Assembly (NCBI GenBank): GCA_019636755.1
Contig: JAHBWZ010000007.1
Span: 124,001-188,000 of the forward strand
DNA length: 64,000 nucleotides
Reading direction: 5' to 3'
Source: Phycisphaeraceae bacterium
GTDB lineage: Bacteria; Planctomycetota; Phycisphaerae; Phycisphaerales; SM1A02
How positions within the stretch are numbered: the stretch's first letter is position 1; every line of letters starts with the position of its first letter. The notes beneath the pieces are model-generated. The model saw nothing but the letters and a program-made list of their open reading frames with translations. It ran no database searches and was not told where the DNA came from. This document shows, in pieces, positions 43,711-52,619 of the stretch. The position numbers and the translations under genes are program-made.

Positions 43711-45748
43711 GGGTGGCGCGCCTCCCGGCGGCGGTTGCCTTCGGTCGGGGCGCGGTGACGGGCGGGCACTCCGATCCGCGGTCGCGGCCGGCCGCGCGAT
43801 CCACCCGGGCAAGCCGCGCCAGGAGCCGCGCGACGCGCTCATCCGGGACGTCCCGCGACCCGCCCGCGGCACCGGGCGGCGCGGGCGATCCGGTCACCGG
43901 CACGAAGTGACCGCGCAGCGCCGCGCGCGTCCGGGCCACGCCGTCCGCGCGCGCCGCATCGTCCCGCAGCCAGGCGCCGAGCACCGCCAGGGCGCGCTCG
44001 ACCGAGTCGGCCGCCGGCCAGCGCGAGAGCCCCGTTGCGCGGGCGTCGAACCAGGGCATCGCCGCCGTGAGCAGCAGGACAGGCGCGCCGGCCGCCGCCG
44101 CTTCCAGCAGCGCGGAGGACGGCGCGAGGGCAAGCACCGCATCCGCCGCCGCCGCCCACGCGGCGAGCGCGTGCGGCGCGCCGCCCGGTTCCCTCCCGCT
44201 CGGCGCGGGGGCGGCGCCGCCGGTCAGCACGAGGCGTGATCGCAGGCCCCGCGCCTCCATCGCACCGACGATGCCGGCATGCCCGCTGCGCCGGGGATGG
44301 CCGCGCACGACGATGTGCTGCGGCGGATCCTCGACGAGCAGGCGCGCGAGCGCGTCGTCGCGTCGTCGCAGCGCCGACCACTCTGCCCGGGGAATCCCGG
44401 TGGGGTCCGACGCGGCGAGGACGAGCAGCACACGATCGGTGTCGCCGGCACCGATCTCGGCGCGGATGAACGCCCGCGCCGCGCGAAGCGCGCGGGCGTC
44501 CGGCGAACCGTCGAGCGTCGGATCGCCGGACGTGACCACCACAGCGCCCGCCGCGCCCGTCGCGCTCGCGCCGTGCCGCAGCCGTCGCGCCTGGGCGGGT
44601 CCGACGGCGCCGATCACGTGAGCGCGCGTCCATGCCTGCGGGAGCCCGATCCCGGCACACAGCGCGGCGTGCGGAAGACAGGCGGTCGGGATCCCGGCGG
44701 CGGCGGCGACATCAAGCGCCGGGACCGGGAAGAACCCGATCGCGCGCCGCGGCGCCGCGGCGGCCAGCAGCCGCTGCCAGCCGCGCACCTGCCTGCGGAC
44801 ACGTTCGAGGTAGGGACCGACGATGAAGTCGAGATGCGTGGCCAGTGCGACGCCCAGGTCCGGCCCGCCGGCGCCGCGCGATGCCGATGTGAGCGCACCG
44901 GCGAGCGCCTGCCGGAGCAGCACCGACTGCCTCGGATCGACGTCGCACGACCCCGGATCGTCCGCACCGCACCGCGCGAACAGCGCTCCCTGCGCGATGA
45001 GTCGATCGTGGCGCTGCCGGGCCGCGTCCCGCTCGGCCTCGATCGCTGCCGTGTACACCAGCAGCGCCGGCCGGCGGGTGGCCGCCTCCACCGCGTGCGC
45101 CCACGCGGCGGCGCGGAGGAGATCCGGGCCGTTGGCGAGCACCAGCGTCCACGCCTCTCCGCCGAAAACGGCGCGAAGTCCTGCCTGCGCACCGTCGGAG
45201 ACCGGCGTCATGCCGGCACCGACCGCCGCCTGGGCGGCGCGATCCCTGAACCCGACACGCGGGACGGCATCGAATGGAGTGCCGCGCGCCCGGCACGCCT
45301 CCCGCATGATCGCGCCCAGCAGCGGCAGCGCCGGAGGCTCGCCCGGCTGGTCCAGTCCATGTCCGTCAAGGTCCACGACGGCGCGCACGGACGCGGGTGC
45401 CAGGCGCTCCAGGCAGATCGCCGAGGCCACGGTCTGCCACGCGAGACGCGACAGCGCCGCCACGTGGCGCCACATCGCGACCGACAGCAGATCGAGTCCG
45501 CCTTCCGTGACCTCGCCGGCACTCGTCCACGCCCGGATGAGTACCTCCCGCAGCGCGCTCACGCGCGATCGCGCCCGCGTCGGAACGATGGCCGGCAGCG
45601 TGATGCACGGGACCGACTGCGCGGCGGCGTCGAACGCGGACGCGCTCGCTGCGACCAGGAGCGCGTCCGCCGGCGGCGGCCCGAGCCGGATCGGATCATC
45701 CGGGCCCCCGAGCAGCACGACGTGCCGTCCGCGCAGACCGCCGGTCAT
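43703..45748 (-). CDS. Putative glycosyltransferase-like protein, glycan locus
   Basis: 681 residues. The start ATG overlaps the upstream stop (ATGA). No membrane helices. The C-terminal third resembles GT-B-type enzymes or capsule polysaccharide biosynthesis proteins: GIPTACLPHAALCAGIGLPQAW, ARRLRHGASATGAAGAVVVTSGDPTLDG, RVLLVLAASDPTGIPRAEW and LAPSSALLEAAAAGAPVLLLTAAMPWFD, a nucleotide-sugar-binding style. The N-terminal half is unlike known families. Ala content is very high. It probably adds or processes a sugar, together with the CgeB-like enzyme upstream. Confidence is in it being a real gene, less in the activity. Confidence 0.7.
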   Translation of the reverse strand: MTGGLRGRHVVLLGGPDDPIRLGPPPADALLVAASASAFDAAAQSVPCITLPAIVPTRARSRVSALREVLIRAWTSAGEVTEGGLDLLSVAMWRHVAALSRLAWQTVASAICLERLAPASVRAVVDLDGHGLDQPGEPPALPLLGAIMREACRARGTPFDAVPRVGFRDRAAQAAVGAGMTPVSDGAQAGLRAVFGGEAWTLVLANGPDLLRAAAWAHAVEAATRRPALLVYTAAIEAERDAARQRHDRLIAQGALFARCGADDPGSCDVDPRQSVLLRQALAGALTSASRGAGGPDLGVALATHLDFIVGPYLERVRRQVRGWQRLLAAAAPRRAIGFFPVPALDVAAAAGIPTACLPHAALCAGIGLPQAWTRAHVIGAVGPAQARRLRHGASATGAAGAVVVTSGDPTLDGSPDARALRAARAFIRAEIGAGDTDRVLLVLAASDPTGIPRAEWSALRRRDDALARLLVEDPPQHIVVRGHPRRSGHAGIVGAMEARGLRSRLVLTGGAAPAPSGREPGGAPHALAAWAAAADAVLALAPSSALLEAAAAGAPVLLLTAAMPWFDARATGLSRWPAADSVERALAVLGAWLRDDAARADGVARTRAALRGHFVPVTGSPAPPGAAGGSRDVPDERVARLLARLARVDRAAGRDRGSECPPVTAPRPKATAAGRRATHA

Positions 45749-47967
45749 GTCGAGCGATCCGTCAGACCGCGCCGGACGAAGTCCAGGATCCCGGGAAGCC
45801 GCGCGTCGTACCCGGCAAGGCTCCGGATGCGCTGTGCCCAGGCGCGTCGCCGCGCGTCCGCCGATGTGCGATCCGCCAGCAGGCGCTCGGCGCACGCGCG
45901 GAACGCGGCCTCGGAGTCGAACGCGTGCGATGCAAGCCCGGCGAATCCGTGTCGTCCGGCGCCGAACGGCGCGGCGGAGCCGTCGCCGTAGTCGCGCGTG
46001 AAGGCGTCGACGCCGCCCGGACCGAAGTCGACCGGTGTCGCGCGGACGATGGGAATCGCCCCGGAGAGAATCGACTCGAACGACCGCTGATGCATGAAGC
46101 CGGTCGGGATGGTCTGCAGCGCGAGCGTCGCGGCGCGGTAGACGCGCCGGAGCGGCTCGCCATGTTCCACCGGCCCGGCGGCCAGCCCCGCGAGGTCCGG
46201 CACGCGCTCCCACCCGCGGCCGTACACGCTCATCCGTCGGCCGGTGTCCCGCGCCCACGACGCCGCCCATCGCAGCGACTGCAGGCGGAAGCGCAGATCG
46301 AAGAGCCGGTGCACGAAGGAACCACCGAGGCGCTCGGCGCCATCGTGGGCAAGCGTCGCGCCCGTTTCCTCGGCGGCGGCCTCGACGAGGACCGCCGCGC
46401 CCGCCGGTCCGAGGTGCCGGCCCTGCCCGATCACGCGGTCCACCGCCGCGGCCATGGCATCGAGCAGCCGGGCCGCCGGCGCCGACTGGCCCTGGCGGTG
46501 GCTGCGGATGAACTCTTCCGGCGTCTCGTGGAGGTGCCCGACGTAGACGAGGTCCACCGGCGGCCGGTCCTGCGCGCTCCCGGCGGGAAGCGGTGCGTCG
46601 TGGAATCGACGCGCGGACACCGGATACCACCCGAGTCCGAGGACGCGGTCCTCCGGATAGCCGAACTCCTCCACCAGGCGCCGGCTGAAGAAGCCGACCA
46701 CGAAGTCGCGCTGCGCAATCGACGTCCCGGAGGCGACGCTCAGGATCTCCTCCACGGGATCCTGCACCCATGTCAGGACGGGCACCTCGCCGAACAGATC
46801 GGCGTGCTCGCGCCGGAGATGGTTGATCATGACGATGAGCGCCGGATCCTCGTCGGCCACCAGTCGCGCGATGGCGTGCGCCGTGTGCGGCTCGATCGCG
46901 GAGCGCTCCTCGCACAGGATGAACCGGTAGCCCATCGCCTCCAGCGCATCGCCGATATCGCGCATCGAGTGCCGCACCATCGTGGTGAACCGGGAGACGA
47001 AGCCGACGACCGTCGCGCCAGGCGCCAGCCGGGCCGCGCGCTCGGCGTCGGTTCTCGCCGCGTCGCGCCGGGCGATCGTCTCCCGCGCACGCGCGCGCAT
47101 CGCCTCCCGTGCGCGGCGGAGCATGGCGGCCGTCTCATCCATCGCGGCCCGCAACGGCGCATCCTTGTGGATCTCGACGACCGCCGAGTGGGGCGGCAGA
47201 CCCTCCCGTCGCTCCAGGAGATCCCGATACCGCGCCGCACCATCCCGGCCGGGACACAGCAGCACACGCTCCGAAGCGAGGAGTTCGGAGCGGCCCGGCG
47301 TCGCAAGCCACGCCGCCACGCGGTCCTCATCCGGATCGGCCACGTAGATCGGCGGCACGATGCCGGTCCCCGGCGCCGGCCCCGGTGTCGACGCAGGCGC
47401 GGACATCGTCGCGGCCATCACGGCCTCGATGAGGGGCTCCGCCGTCACACCGATCAGCAGCACGGCGTGACCGCGGAGCGGCGCGAACTGCCGCGGGAGA
47501 TCCGGATCGACGACCGGCCGCCGGATGCCCAGCGGCCATGTCCGCAGCCCGCCCGACGGCACGATCGACACGTGCCAGAAGCCGCTCCGGCAGCGGGCCG
47601 CGCGGAGGCTCGGGGCGCGGGCGCGCAGCCGATCCGCCGCACCGGCGGCGCCGAGCAGTTCAAGGCGCCGTGCGGCGCGCTCCAGCCGTTCCATGACCTC
47701 CGACGCCGGCGCCTCGGACGCGGGAATGCCCTCCAGATGCTGCGCGAGCGTGTCCAGTTCGCGGCGATCGCTCGCCGTCGTCGCCATCGCCTCCAGGATC
47801 TCGCGCGCCGGCTCGACGAGCCCCAGCACTGCCAGGGCCGCGACCGCGGAAGGACCGGCGCTGCGATCGCCCGCTGCGAAGCGGCGCCATCCGTTCTCCG
47901 CGCGGAGCCAGGGATCGTCGCCGGCGACGCCCGATCGGGCCGCATGATGTCCCGTTGCGCCGGTCAT
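45745..47967 (-). CDS. CgeB-like glycosyltransferase (Glyco_trans_1_2 type)
   Basis: 740 residues from the ATG at 47967, which follows CATAAT by 8 bases (the GTG 3 bases earlier is less likely). The C-terminal part shows the spore-protein CgeB/Glyco_trans_1_2 pattern: FSRRLVEEFGYPEDRVLGLGWYPVS, VDLVYVGHLHETPEEFI, RMSVYGRGWERVPDLAG, EPLRRVYRAATLALQTIPTGFMHQRSFESILSGAIPIVRA. The N-terminal third is probably an all-helical domain. The middle has a long coiled stretch, residues 270-330. It leads a three-gene reverse operon and probably glycosylates a surface protein or glycan (inference). Confidence 0.82.
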   Translation of the reverse strand: MTGATGHHAARSGVAGDDPWLRAENGWRRFAAGDRSAGPSAVAALAVLGLVEPAREILEAMATTASDRRELDTLAQHLEGIPASEAPASEVMERLERAARRLELLGAAGAADRLRARAPSLRAARCRSGFWHVSIVPSGGLRTWPLGIRRPVVDPDLPRQFAPLRGHAVLLIGVTAEPLIEAVMAATMSAPASTPGPAPGTGIVPPIYVADPDEDRVAAWLATPGRSELLASERVLLCPGRDGAARYRDLLERREGLPPHSAVVEIHKDAPLRAAMDETAAMLRRAREAMRARARETIARRDAARTDAERAARLAPGATVVGFVSRFTTMVRHSMRDIGDALEAMGYRFILCEERSAIEPHTAHAIARLVADEDPALIVMINHLRREHADLFGEVPVLTWVQDPVEEILSVASGTSIAQRDFVVGFFSRRLVEEFGYPEDRVLGLGWYPVSARRFHDAPLPAGSAQDRPPVDLVYVGHLHETPEEFIRSHRQGQSAPAARLLDAMAAAVDRVIGQGRHLGPAGAAVLVEAAAEETGATLAHDGAERLGGSFVHRLFDLRFRLQSLRWAASWARDTGRRMSVYGRGWERVPDLAGLAAGPVEHGEPLRRVYRAATLALQTIPTGFMHQRSFESILSGAIPIVRATPVDFGPGGVDAFTRDYGDGSAAPFGAGRHGFAGLASHAFDSEAAFRACAERLLADRTSADARRRAWAQRIRSLAGYDARLPGILDFVRRGLTDRST

Positions 47968-47975
47968 CACGCGGG

Positions 47976-47981
47976 ATTATG
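47976..47981 (-). promoter_or_regulatory. -10 element of the reverse glycan operon
   Basis: CATAAT on the reverse strand, 8 bases before the ATG at 47967. GTGACT at 48005-48000 is 18 bases upstream and may act as a -35; it lies in the loop of the preceding terminator. Confidence 0.5.
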
Positions 47982-47985
47982 GACG

Positions 47986-48014
47986 AAAAACGGACCGTCA
48001 GTCACGACGGTCCG
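47986..48014 (-). terminator. Rho-independent terminator after the PEP-CTERM-like gene
   Basis: Reverse-strand hairpin: stem CGGACCGTC/GACGGTCCG (48014-48006 with 47999-47991), 6-base loop, then TTTTT (47990-47986). It lies 71 bases downstream of the reverse gene ending at 48085. Confidence 0.85.
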
Positions 48015-48084
48015 GGGTGGGGGAGTCTGGTCCTCCCCAGCAGAGAGAGAGCAACGGGCCGGCGACCATGCGCCGATGAAACAG

Positions 48085-49047
48085 TCAGGATGATCCGGCG
48101 CTGCCGCGACGACGGCGCGCCCGACCGGTGATTCCAGCCAGGGCAAGCAGCGCCATCGCGCCGGGGCTCGGCACCATGTAGCCCCATGCAAGCCCGAAGT
48201 AACTGCCGCTACCGAGGAGGAGCGAGTCCGTCAGGCCGCCATCCTCGGAGAGCACGTGGAGACGGCCGGAGAGGTGATCGATCGCGTAGAGCGAACTCCC
48301 GATGAACTCGATGTCGTTGATGGCGCCGATCGGGGCGGATCGGTCCAGCGACGCCATGAAGCCGATCGCCTGCGGATCGTTTCCGATCGAGAAGAAGTCG
48401 ACTCGGTCGACGGGCGCCATGATGGTGTCCACGCCGACGAGCGCGCCGGTTGCCGGGTTCCATCCCAGCCCGTCCAGGTCGATCAGTGGATTGAGCGGCG
48501 AGAGATCGGCGACCGAGGTGACGAGACCGTCCGTCCCGAGGGTGCCGAGCGCGTTTGAGAACGCGGTGTTCGCGCCGCTGGAGAACCCGATCCGCAGCGC
48601 GTTCCCGTCGCTCGTGAGCCCTTCCGCGACGGTCACCGGACTGCCGTTCCACGCGACATGCACCGACGAGATGACCGCGCCGGAGCCTGGATTGAGTTCC
48701 AGCAGGCGGGCGGGACCCGTGACGTCGCGCAGAAGGGCGTACAGCCGCCCGTTGTGCCACGCGAGGTCCGCGTCGTGCACGGCGGTCCCGAGGGACCCGA
48801 CCACCGAGATCGCGCCGGTCCCCGGATCGATCGTCACGAGGTCGCCGGTCGTGCGATCGACCGAGAAGAGTCGCCAGCCTCCCGAGGGCGTGTCGCTGCC
48901 GGGACCACCGCCGCCCGGCCCGCCGGAACCATCGGGATCCGACTGGATGCCGGCATGCACAGCGGTGATCGAACAGAGTACGGCGGCGGCGATCGCGCCG
49001 GCGGGGCGGCGCGCGACCGCCCTGCGATCCGAACAGACACGGACCAT
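48085..49047 (-). CDS. Secreted protein with PEP-CTERM-like sorting tail
   Basis: 320 residues from the ATG at 49047, chosen because AGGAGAG lies 6-12 bases upstream and a signal peptide follows (RPAGAIAAAVLCSITAVHAG). The mature part is rich in short strands typical of a propeller: DLVTIDPGTGAISVVGSLGTAVHDADLAWHNGRLYALL, LDGLGWNPATGALVGVDT. The C-terminus VPSPGAMALLALAGITGRARRRR has the VPxPxA motif, a hydrophobic helix and an Arg cluster, which matches PEP-CTERM-like tails recognised by an exosortase. A terminator follows the gene. Confidence 0.82.
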   Translation of the reverse strand: MVRVCSDRRAVARRPAGAIAAAVLCSITAVHAGIQSDPDGSGGPGGGGPGSDTPSGGWRLFSVDRTTGDLVTIDPGTGAISVVGSLGTAVHDADLAWHNGRLYALLRDVTGPARLLELNPGSGAVISSVHVAWNGSPVTVAEGLTSDGNALRIGFSSGANTAFSNALGTLGTDGLVTSVADLSPLNPLIDLDGLGWNPATGALVGVDTIMAPVDRVDFFSIGNDPQAIGFMASLDRSAPIGAINDIEFIGSSLYAIDHLSGRLHVLSEDGGLTDSLLLGSGSYFGLAWGYMVPSPGAMALLALAGITGRARRRRGSAGSS

Positions 49048-49283
49048 CGGGGTCTCTCCTCTCCGGTTGTCGATGACGACGAGCCGCAGGTGTCGGCCCG
49101 ACCGGCGCATCGCCGATCACGCGGAACACGTGCGATCACCAGGAGTGTGCCGCGGCTGCGGCGCGCGTCAACCGGACCGGGCGACTTCGCCGGTTCATTC
49201 CGGGCAGGATGGTCCGCGAGCGCAGGAAGGTCCGGGATTCGCGCGGTTCCACGCCGCACCGCGACGGATGGCGTCGATACCGC

Positions 49284-50810
49284 TCAGGTCCGAAGACGCG
49301 CGATGAAGCGGTCCCGCAGGTCCGTCGCATCCGCTCGACCGCCGCTCTCCTTCATCGCCGCGCCGACGAGCCGACCGATCGCCGCGTCCTTTCCGGACGC
49401 GAAGTCCTGCGCCGCCTGCGGCTGCGCCGCGATCGCCGCCTCCACCCATGCCTCCACGGCACCCTCGTCGCGCACCTGCAGCAGGCCCGCCCGGCCGGCA
49501 ACCGACTCGGCCGGCTCGTCCGTCCCGCACAGCAGTCCGAAGAGTTCGTCCGCCGCGGAGGATCCGATCCGATCCGCGTCGCGCAGGAGCACGATGTCGG
49601 CGAGCTGCCCCTCGGAGATACCCAGGGACTCCACGCCGATCCCGCGCTCGTTGGCGCGTTTCGCGCCGGCGTTGAGAATGAGCTTGGAGAGTGCCCGGGC
49701 CGCGGCGCCCTCGTTGATCGCGCGATTCGACCGTTCCACGAGCGCGTCGACGGCACGCTCGAAGAACCCGCAGAGCGCCTGCTCGTCCGTCAGGGCAAGG
49801 GCATCCTTGCGCGGCAGGCCCCAGTCATGCTCGTAGCGATGCGCTCTGGCCAGTGGCAGTTCCGGGATCCGCACGCGGATCCGGTCCAGCCAGTCGGCAT
49901 CCACCTCCACCGGCACCAGGTCGGGATCCGGGAAGTAGCGGTAGTCGTGCGCATCCTCCTTCTCCCGCTGCAGAACGGTGATCCCGCGCACGTCGTCCCA
50001 TCCGCGCGTGGACTTCATGCCCGGCCCCATCACCATGCCGTCCTTCCGCCACGCATCGACCTGCCGCTGTCGCTCGTGGTCGATGGCACCGCGCACGGCA
50101 CGGAAGGAATTCAGGTTCTTGACCTCGACCACGGGCGTGGCGTACCGGTGCCCGTCCCCGGTCTCGATGATCACGTTGACGTTGGGCTCGAATCGCATGT
50201 GCCCGCGCTGCATGATGCCCTCGGTGACGCCGAGGGCGCGGCAGATCTTCCGCAGTTCCCGGGCGAACGTCACCACGTCCTCGGCGTCGTCGAAGTCGGG
50301 CTGGGTGACGATCTCCAGCAGCGGGACGCCCGCGCGGTTGAGATCGACGAGCGAACCATCGAAACGCCCGCCGCCCGGCAGTTCGTGCCCCAGCTTCCCT
50401 GTGTCCTCCTCCAGGTGGGCGCGGATGATCCCGATGTCCTTCGGTCCGGCGACGCCGGGAATGCGGAGCGAACCGTCGTAGCAGAGCGGTTCGTCGTACT
50501 GGCTGATCTGGTACCCCTTGGGCAGGTCGGGGTAGTAGTAGTTCTTCCGGTCCCACTTGCTTCTCGGGGCGATCGTGCACCCGAGCGCCAGGCCGACCAT
50601 GATCGACAGTTCGACCGCCTCCCGGTTCATGACCGGAAGCGCCCCGGGCAGTGCGGCGACGACCGGGTCGATGGCGCTGTTCGGGGGCAGGTCGTAGAAA
50701 TCCGGGTGGGCGACGTTCGGCACGCGGGTCCACATCTTGGTCCGCGTGGCGAGTTCGACATGGATCTCCAGTCCGACCTTGAGCGTGGTCGAGGCGATGG
50801 CGGCACCCAT
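49284..50810 (-). CDS. gatB: Aspartyl/glutamyl-tRNA(Asn/Gln) amidotransferase subunit B
   Basis: 508 residues, normal length. With GatC and GatA it converts Glu-tRNA(Gln) or Asp-tRNA(Asn) to the correctly charged form. Diagnostic blocks are KVGLEIHVELATRTKMW, NYYYPDLPKGYQISQYDEPLC, GVPLLEIVTQPDF and RFEPNVNVII, with the YqeY-like tail. I chose the ATG at 50810 because TATCAT ends 7 bases before it and the protein then begins nine residues before the conserved core; an upstream ATG at 50819 is possible. GatA and GatC are not in the window, so gatB is separate from them here. Confidence 0.96.
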   Translation of the reverse strand: MGAAIASTTLKVGLEIHVELATRTKMWTRVPNVAHPDFYDLPPNSAIDPVVAALPGALPVMNREAVELSIMVGLALGCTIAPRSKWDRKNYYYPDLPKGYQISQYDEPLCYDGSLRIPGVAGPKDIGIIRAHLEEDTGKLGHELPGGGRFDGSLVDLNRAGVPLLEIVTQPDFDDAEDVVTFARELRKICRALGVTEGIMQRGHMRFEPNVNVIIETGDGHRYATPVVEVKNLNSFRAVRGAIDHERQRQVDAWRKDGMVMGPGMKSTRGWDDVRGITVLQREKEDAHDYRYFPDPDLVPVEVDADWLDRIRVRIPELPLARAHRYEHDWGLPRKDALALTDEQALCGFFERAVDALVERSNRAINEGAAARALSKLILNAGAKRANERGIGVESLGISEGQLADIVLLRDADRIGSSAADELFGLLCGTDEPAESVAGRAGLLQVRDEGAVEAWVEAAIAAQPQAAQDFASGKDAAIGRLVGAAMKESGGRADATDLRDRFIARLRT

Positions 50811-50817
50811 GAGGGGC

Positions 50818-50823
50818 ATGATA
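50818..50823 (-). promoter_or_regulatory. -10 element of gatB (leaderless start)
   Basis: TATCAT on the reverse strand, 7 bases before the ATG at 50810. It overlaps the alternative ATG, which would then be untranscribed. Confidence 0.5.
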
Positions 50824-51010
50824 CGGTCGCATGGCGGCAGGTCCGGGAACCCGAGGGGCCCGGTAGAGCCGCAGTGCACCTCGGCCCCCGCCGCCATGGA
50901 AGAGATCAGGCCGGGACCCGGCGGTGTGAACGGCCCCGTCCCGATCGCAACAACCGCGTGCGTCTCTCGTTGGGCGGCGTCATGCTCCGATGAGAGGACG
51001 CGAAGGGACC

Positions 51011-52330
51011 ATGCACATGCGCACGATGACACCAGGGCCGGACCCGGTCCACCGTCTCCGGAGAACCCTGGCGCTTGCCCTGATCACCGCGGTCGCCGCC
51101 ACGCTGACCGGGTGTCCGTCGGGCGATTCGGGGTCGCCCGGCCCGTCACCCGCCGCGTCGGCGTCCGCCCCTCGACCCGCGGCGGCCCCGGTCACGGACG
51201 CGGTCCGGGATGCGTCGTCGGCAGGCGCGCCAGGCGGACCGGCGCCGGCCGGGACCGGGGATGCGACCGCAGCGCCGTCCGGCGCGACGGGCCAGGCAGC
51301 GTCCGCCGCACCGGCGGCGGACCGGACCGGACCGGCGCGACTGCGGCTGGAGAAACTCTCGCACCACTTCGGGTCGATGCGCGAGGATGAGAAGCGCTCC
51401 ACCGTCATCCGTTTCTGGAACGATGGCGGCGCGCCGCTCATCATCGAGGACATCAAGACCACCTGCGGCTGTACGGTCCCGTCGCTTGCGAAGCGGCGGT
51501 TCGAGTCCGGCGAGATGGGCGAACTGGGCATCACGTTCGACCCGTCGGGCCCGGGCCGGGACCAGAAGAAGTTCGTCACGATCATCTCGAACGACGGCGG
51601 CGAAGTCGCGTCCCTGACGCAGTTCGCGGTCATCGCCGACGTCGAAGCGTTCGCGATGGTCGAGCCGCGCATTCTCCAGCTCGACGACATGCGCATGGGC
51701 GAGCGACTCACGCGCCACCTGGACATCGGCTATGCCAACGCCTCGTTCAGGATCATCTCCGCCACCGCGTCGAATCCCTACGTCGCGCTCGCCGTGCTGC
51801 CCGACCGGCTCCCGGCGGACCAGGTGATCGAGCGCGTCGAGGCGGAGCACGGCGCCACGATCCGCGTCGACATCAGCGAAGAAGCGCCCTGGGGCGCGTT
51901 CTTCTCCTGGATCGAGATCAAGGTGGCGGGGCAGGTGGAGCCCGGCCGGCCCACCCAGGAGCACGTGCTGCGGCTCCGCATCCAGGGCCAGGTCTACGGC
52001 CTGCTGATCGCCGAGCCCGACACCTTCCGCTTCGGCGTCGAACGCAACACGCCGTTCACCCGTGAGGTCGTGCTGCGACATCGTGATGGCACGCCGTTCC
52101 AGATCGTCGAGACGGAGGTCTCGCTGCCGGGCATGGATGGATCGTCCGTCGAGGTCCGGCCGACCGGGCCGGGCCGGTACACGCTGGTCCTCAGTTCACC
52201 CGGTGGGGCGGCCGAGCGCAACTACCGCGGCATGGTCACGCTGATCACGGACCTGCCGGGGAGCGAACGCTCGGTCAGCCTGAGCGTGATCGGCGTCGTG
52301 CGGCCGACCCCGGTGGGGATCGGGAAGTAG
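51011..52330 (+). CDS. DUF1573-containing lipoprotein
   Basis: 439 residues from the ATG at 51011 (MHMRTMTPGP). The leader ends in lipobox TLTGC (Cys35), followed by a Pro/Ala/Ser linker. The DUF1573 domain is seen at LRLEKLSHHFGSMREDEKRSTVIRFWNDGGAPLIIEDIKTTCGCTVP, with the conserved CGC. Further beta-sandwich repeats occupy the remainder, such as FGVERNTPFTREVVLRHRDG. Many planctomycete proteins of this type bind to the cell surface; function is unknown. A start at 50990 is also possible, but CATGCT at 50981-50986 would place the transcript start inside it. A terminator follows at 52548. Confidence 0.85.
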   Translation: MHMRTMTPGPDPVHRLRRTLALALITAVAATLTGCPSGDSGSPGPSPAASASAPRPAAAPVTDAVRDASSAGAPGGPAPAGTGDATAAPSGATGQAASAAPAADRTGPARLRLEKLSHHFGSMREDEKRSTVIRFWNDGGAPLIIEDIKTTCGCTVPSLAKRRFESGEMGELGITFDPSGPGRDQKKFVTIISNDGGEVASLTQFAVIADVEAFAMVEPRILQLDDMRMGERLTRHLDIGYANASFRIISATASNPYVALAVLPDRLPADQVIERVEAEHGATIRVDISEEAPWGAFFSWIEIKVAGQVEPGRPTQEHVLRLRIQGQVYGLLIAEPDTFRFGVERNTPFTREVVLRHRDGTPFQIVETEVSLPGMDGSSVEVRPTGPGRYTLVLSSPGGAAERNYRGMVTLITDLPGSERSVSLSVIGVVRPTPVGIGK

Positions 52331-52439
52331 CCCGCTGGTGCCATGCTGCGCTGCGCCCCGGGGCGGCCGGGTCCGCCGCCCGGCGTCACCGCCGCCCCTG
52401 GCGATCAGCCTTGGAACCGCCTGCCCCCTTCGATGCGTA

Positions 52440-52547
52440 TGAATAGATGACTCCCCTTCCCTGCCGCTCACCGCGGCACCTCACCTGCGGGTCCGGGAAA
52501 CCGGGCACGGCAGGAATGACCTGCGGTCAGCGAACCTCCCCCTCCGT
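52440..52547 (+). ncRNA. Candidate structured RNA before the terminator
   Basis: Between the DUF1573 gene and the terminator lies an A/T-rich patch (TATGAATAGATGA near 52438) then strong secondary structure: a CCGG-GAAA-CCGG hairpin inside a CCTGC/GCAGG outer stem (about 52491-52514). With the terminator this would form an RNA of about 140 nt. It could equally be the 3' UTR of the upstream gene. No known RNA family is recognised. Confidence 0.25.
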
Positions 52548-52584
52548 CCGCCGACGCCGCTCACGCGGCGTTGGCGGTTTTTTT
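52548..52584 (+). terminator. Rho-independent terminator
   Basis: Hairpin CCGCCGACGCCGC / GCGGCGTTGGCGG (52548-52560 and 52565-52577), 4-base loop TCAC, then TTTTTTT to 52584. Forward orientation; it ends transcription from the DUF1573 gene or a small RNA. Confidence 0.9.
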
Positions 52585-52619
52585 GTGGCGGATGCTGCCG
52601 CGCCGCGCGGGCCCGGCCC

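Noticed and set aside
47968-47970. GTG as start of the CgeB-like gene
   Set aside because: The ATG 3 bases later lies exactly 8 bases after CATAAT, the same spacing as other leaderless genes here.
52440-52584. Signal recognition particle (4.5S) RNA
   Set aside because: The GGAAG-type tetraloop and flanking symmetric loop of the SRP RNA are not present in the hairpin.
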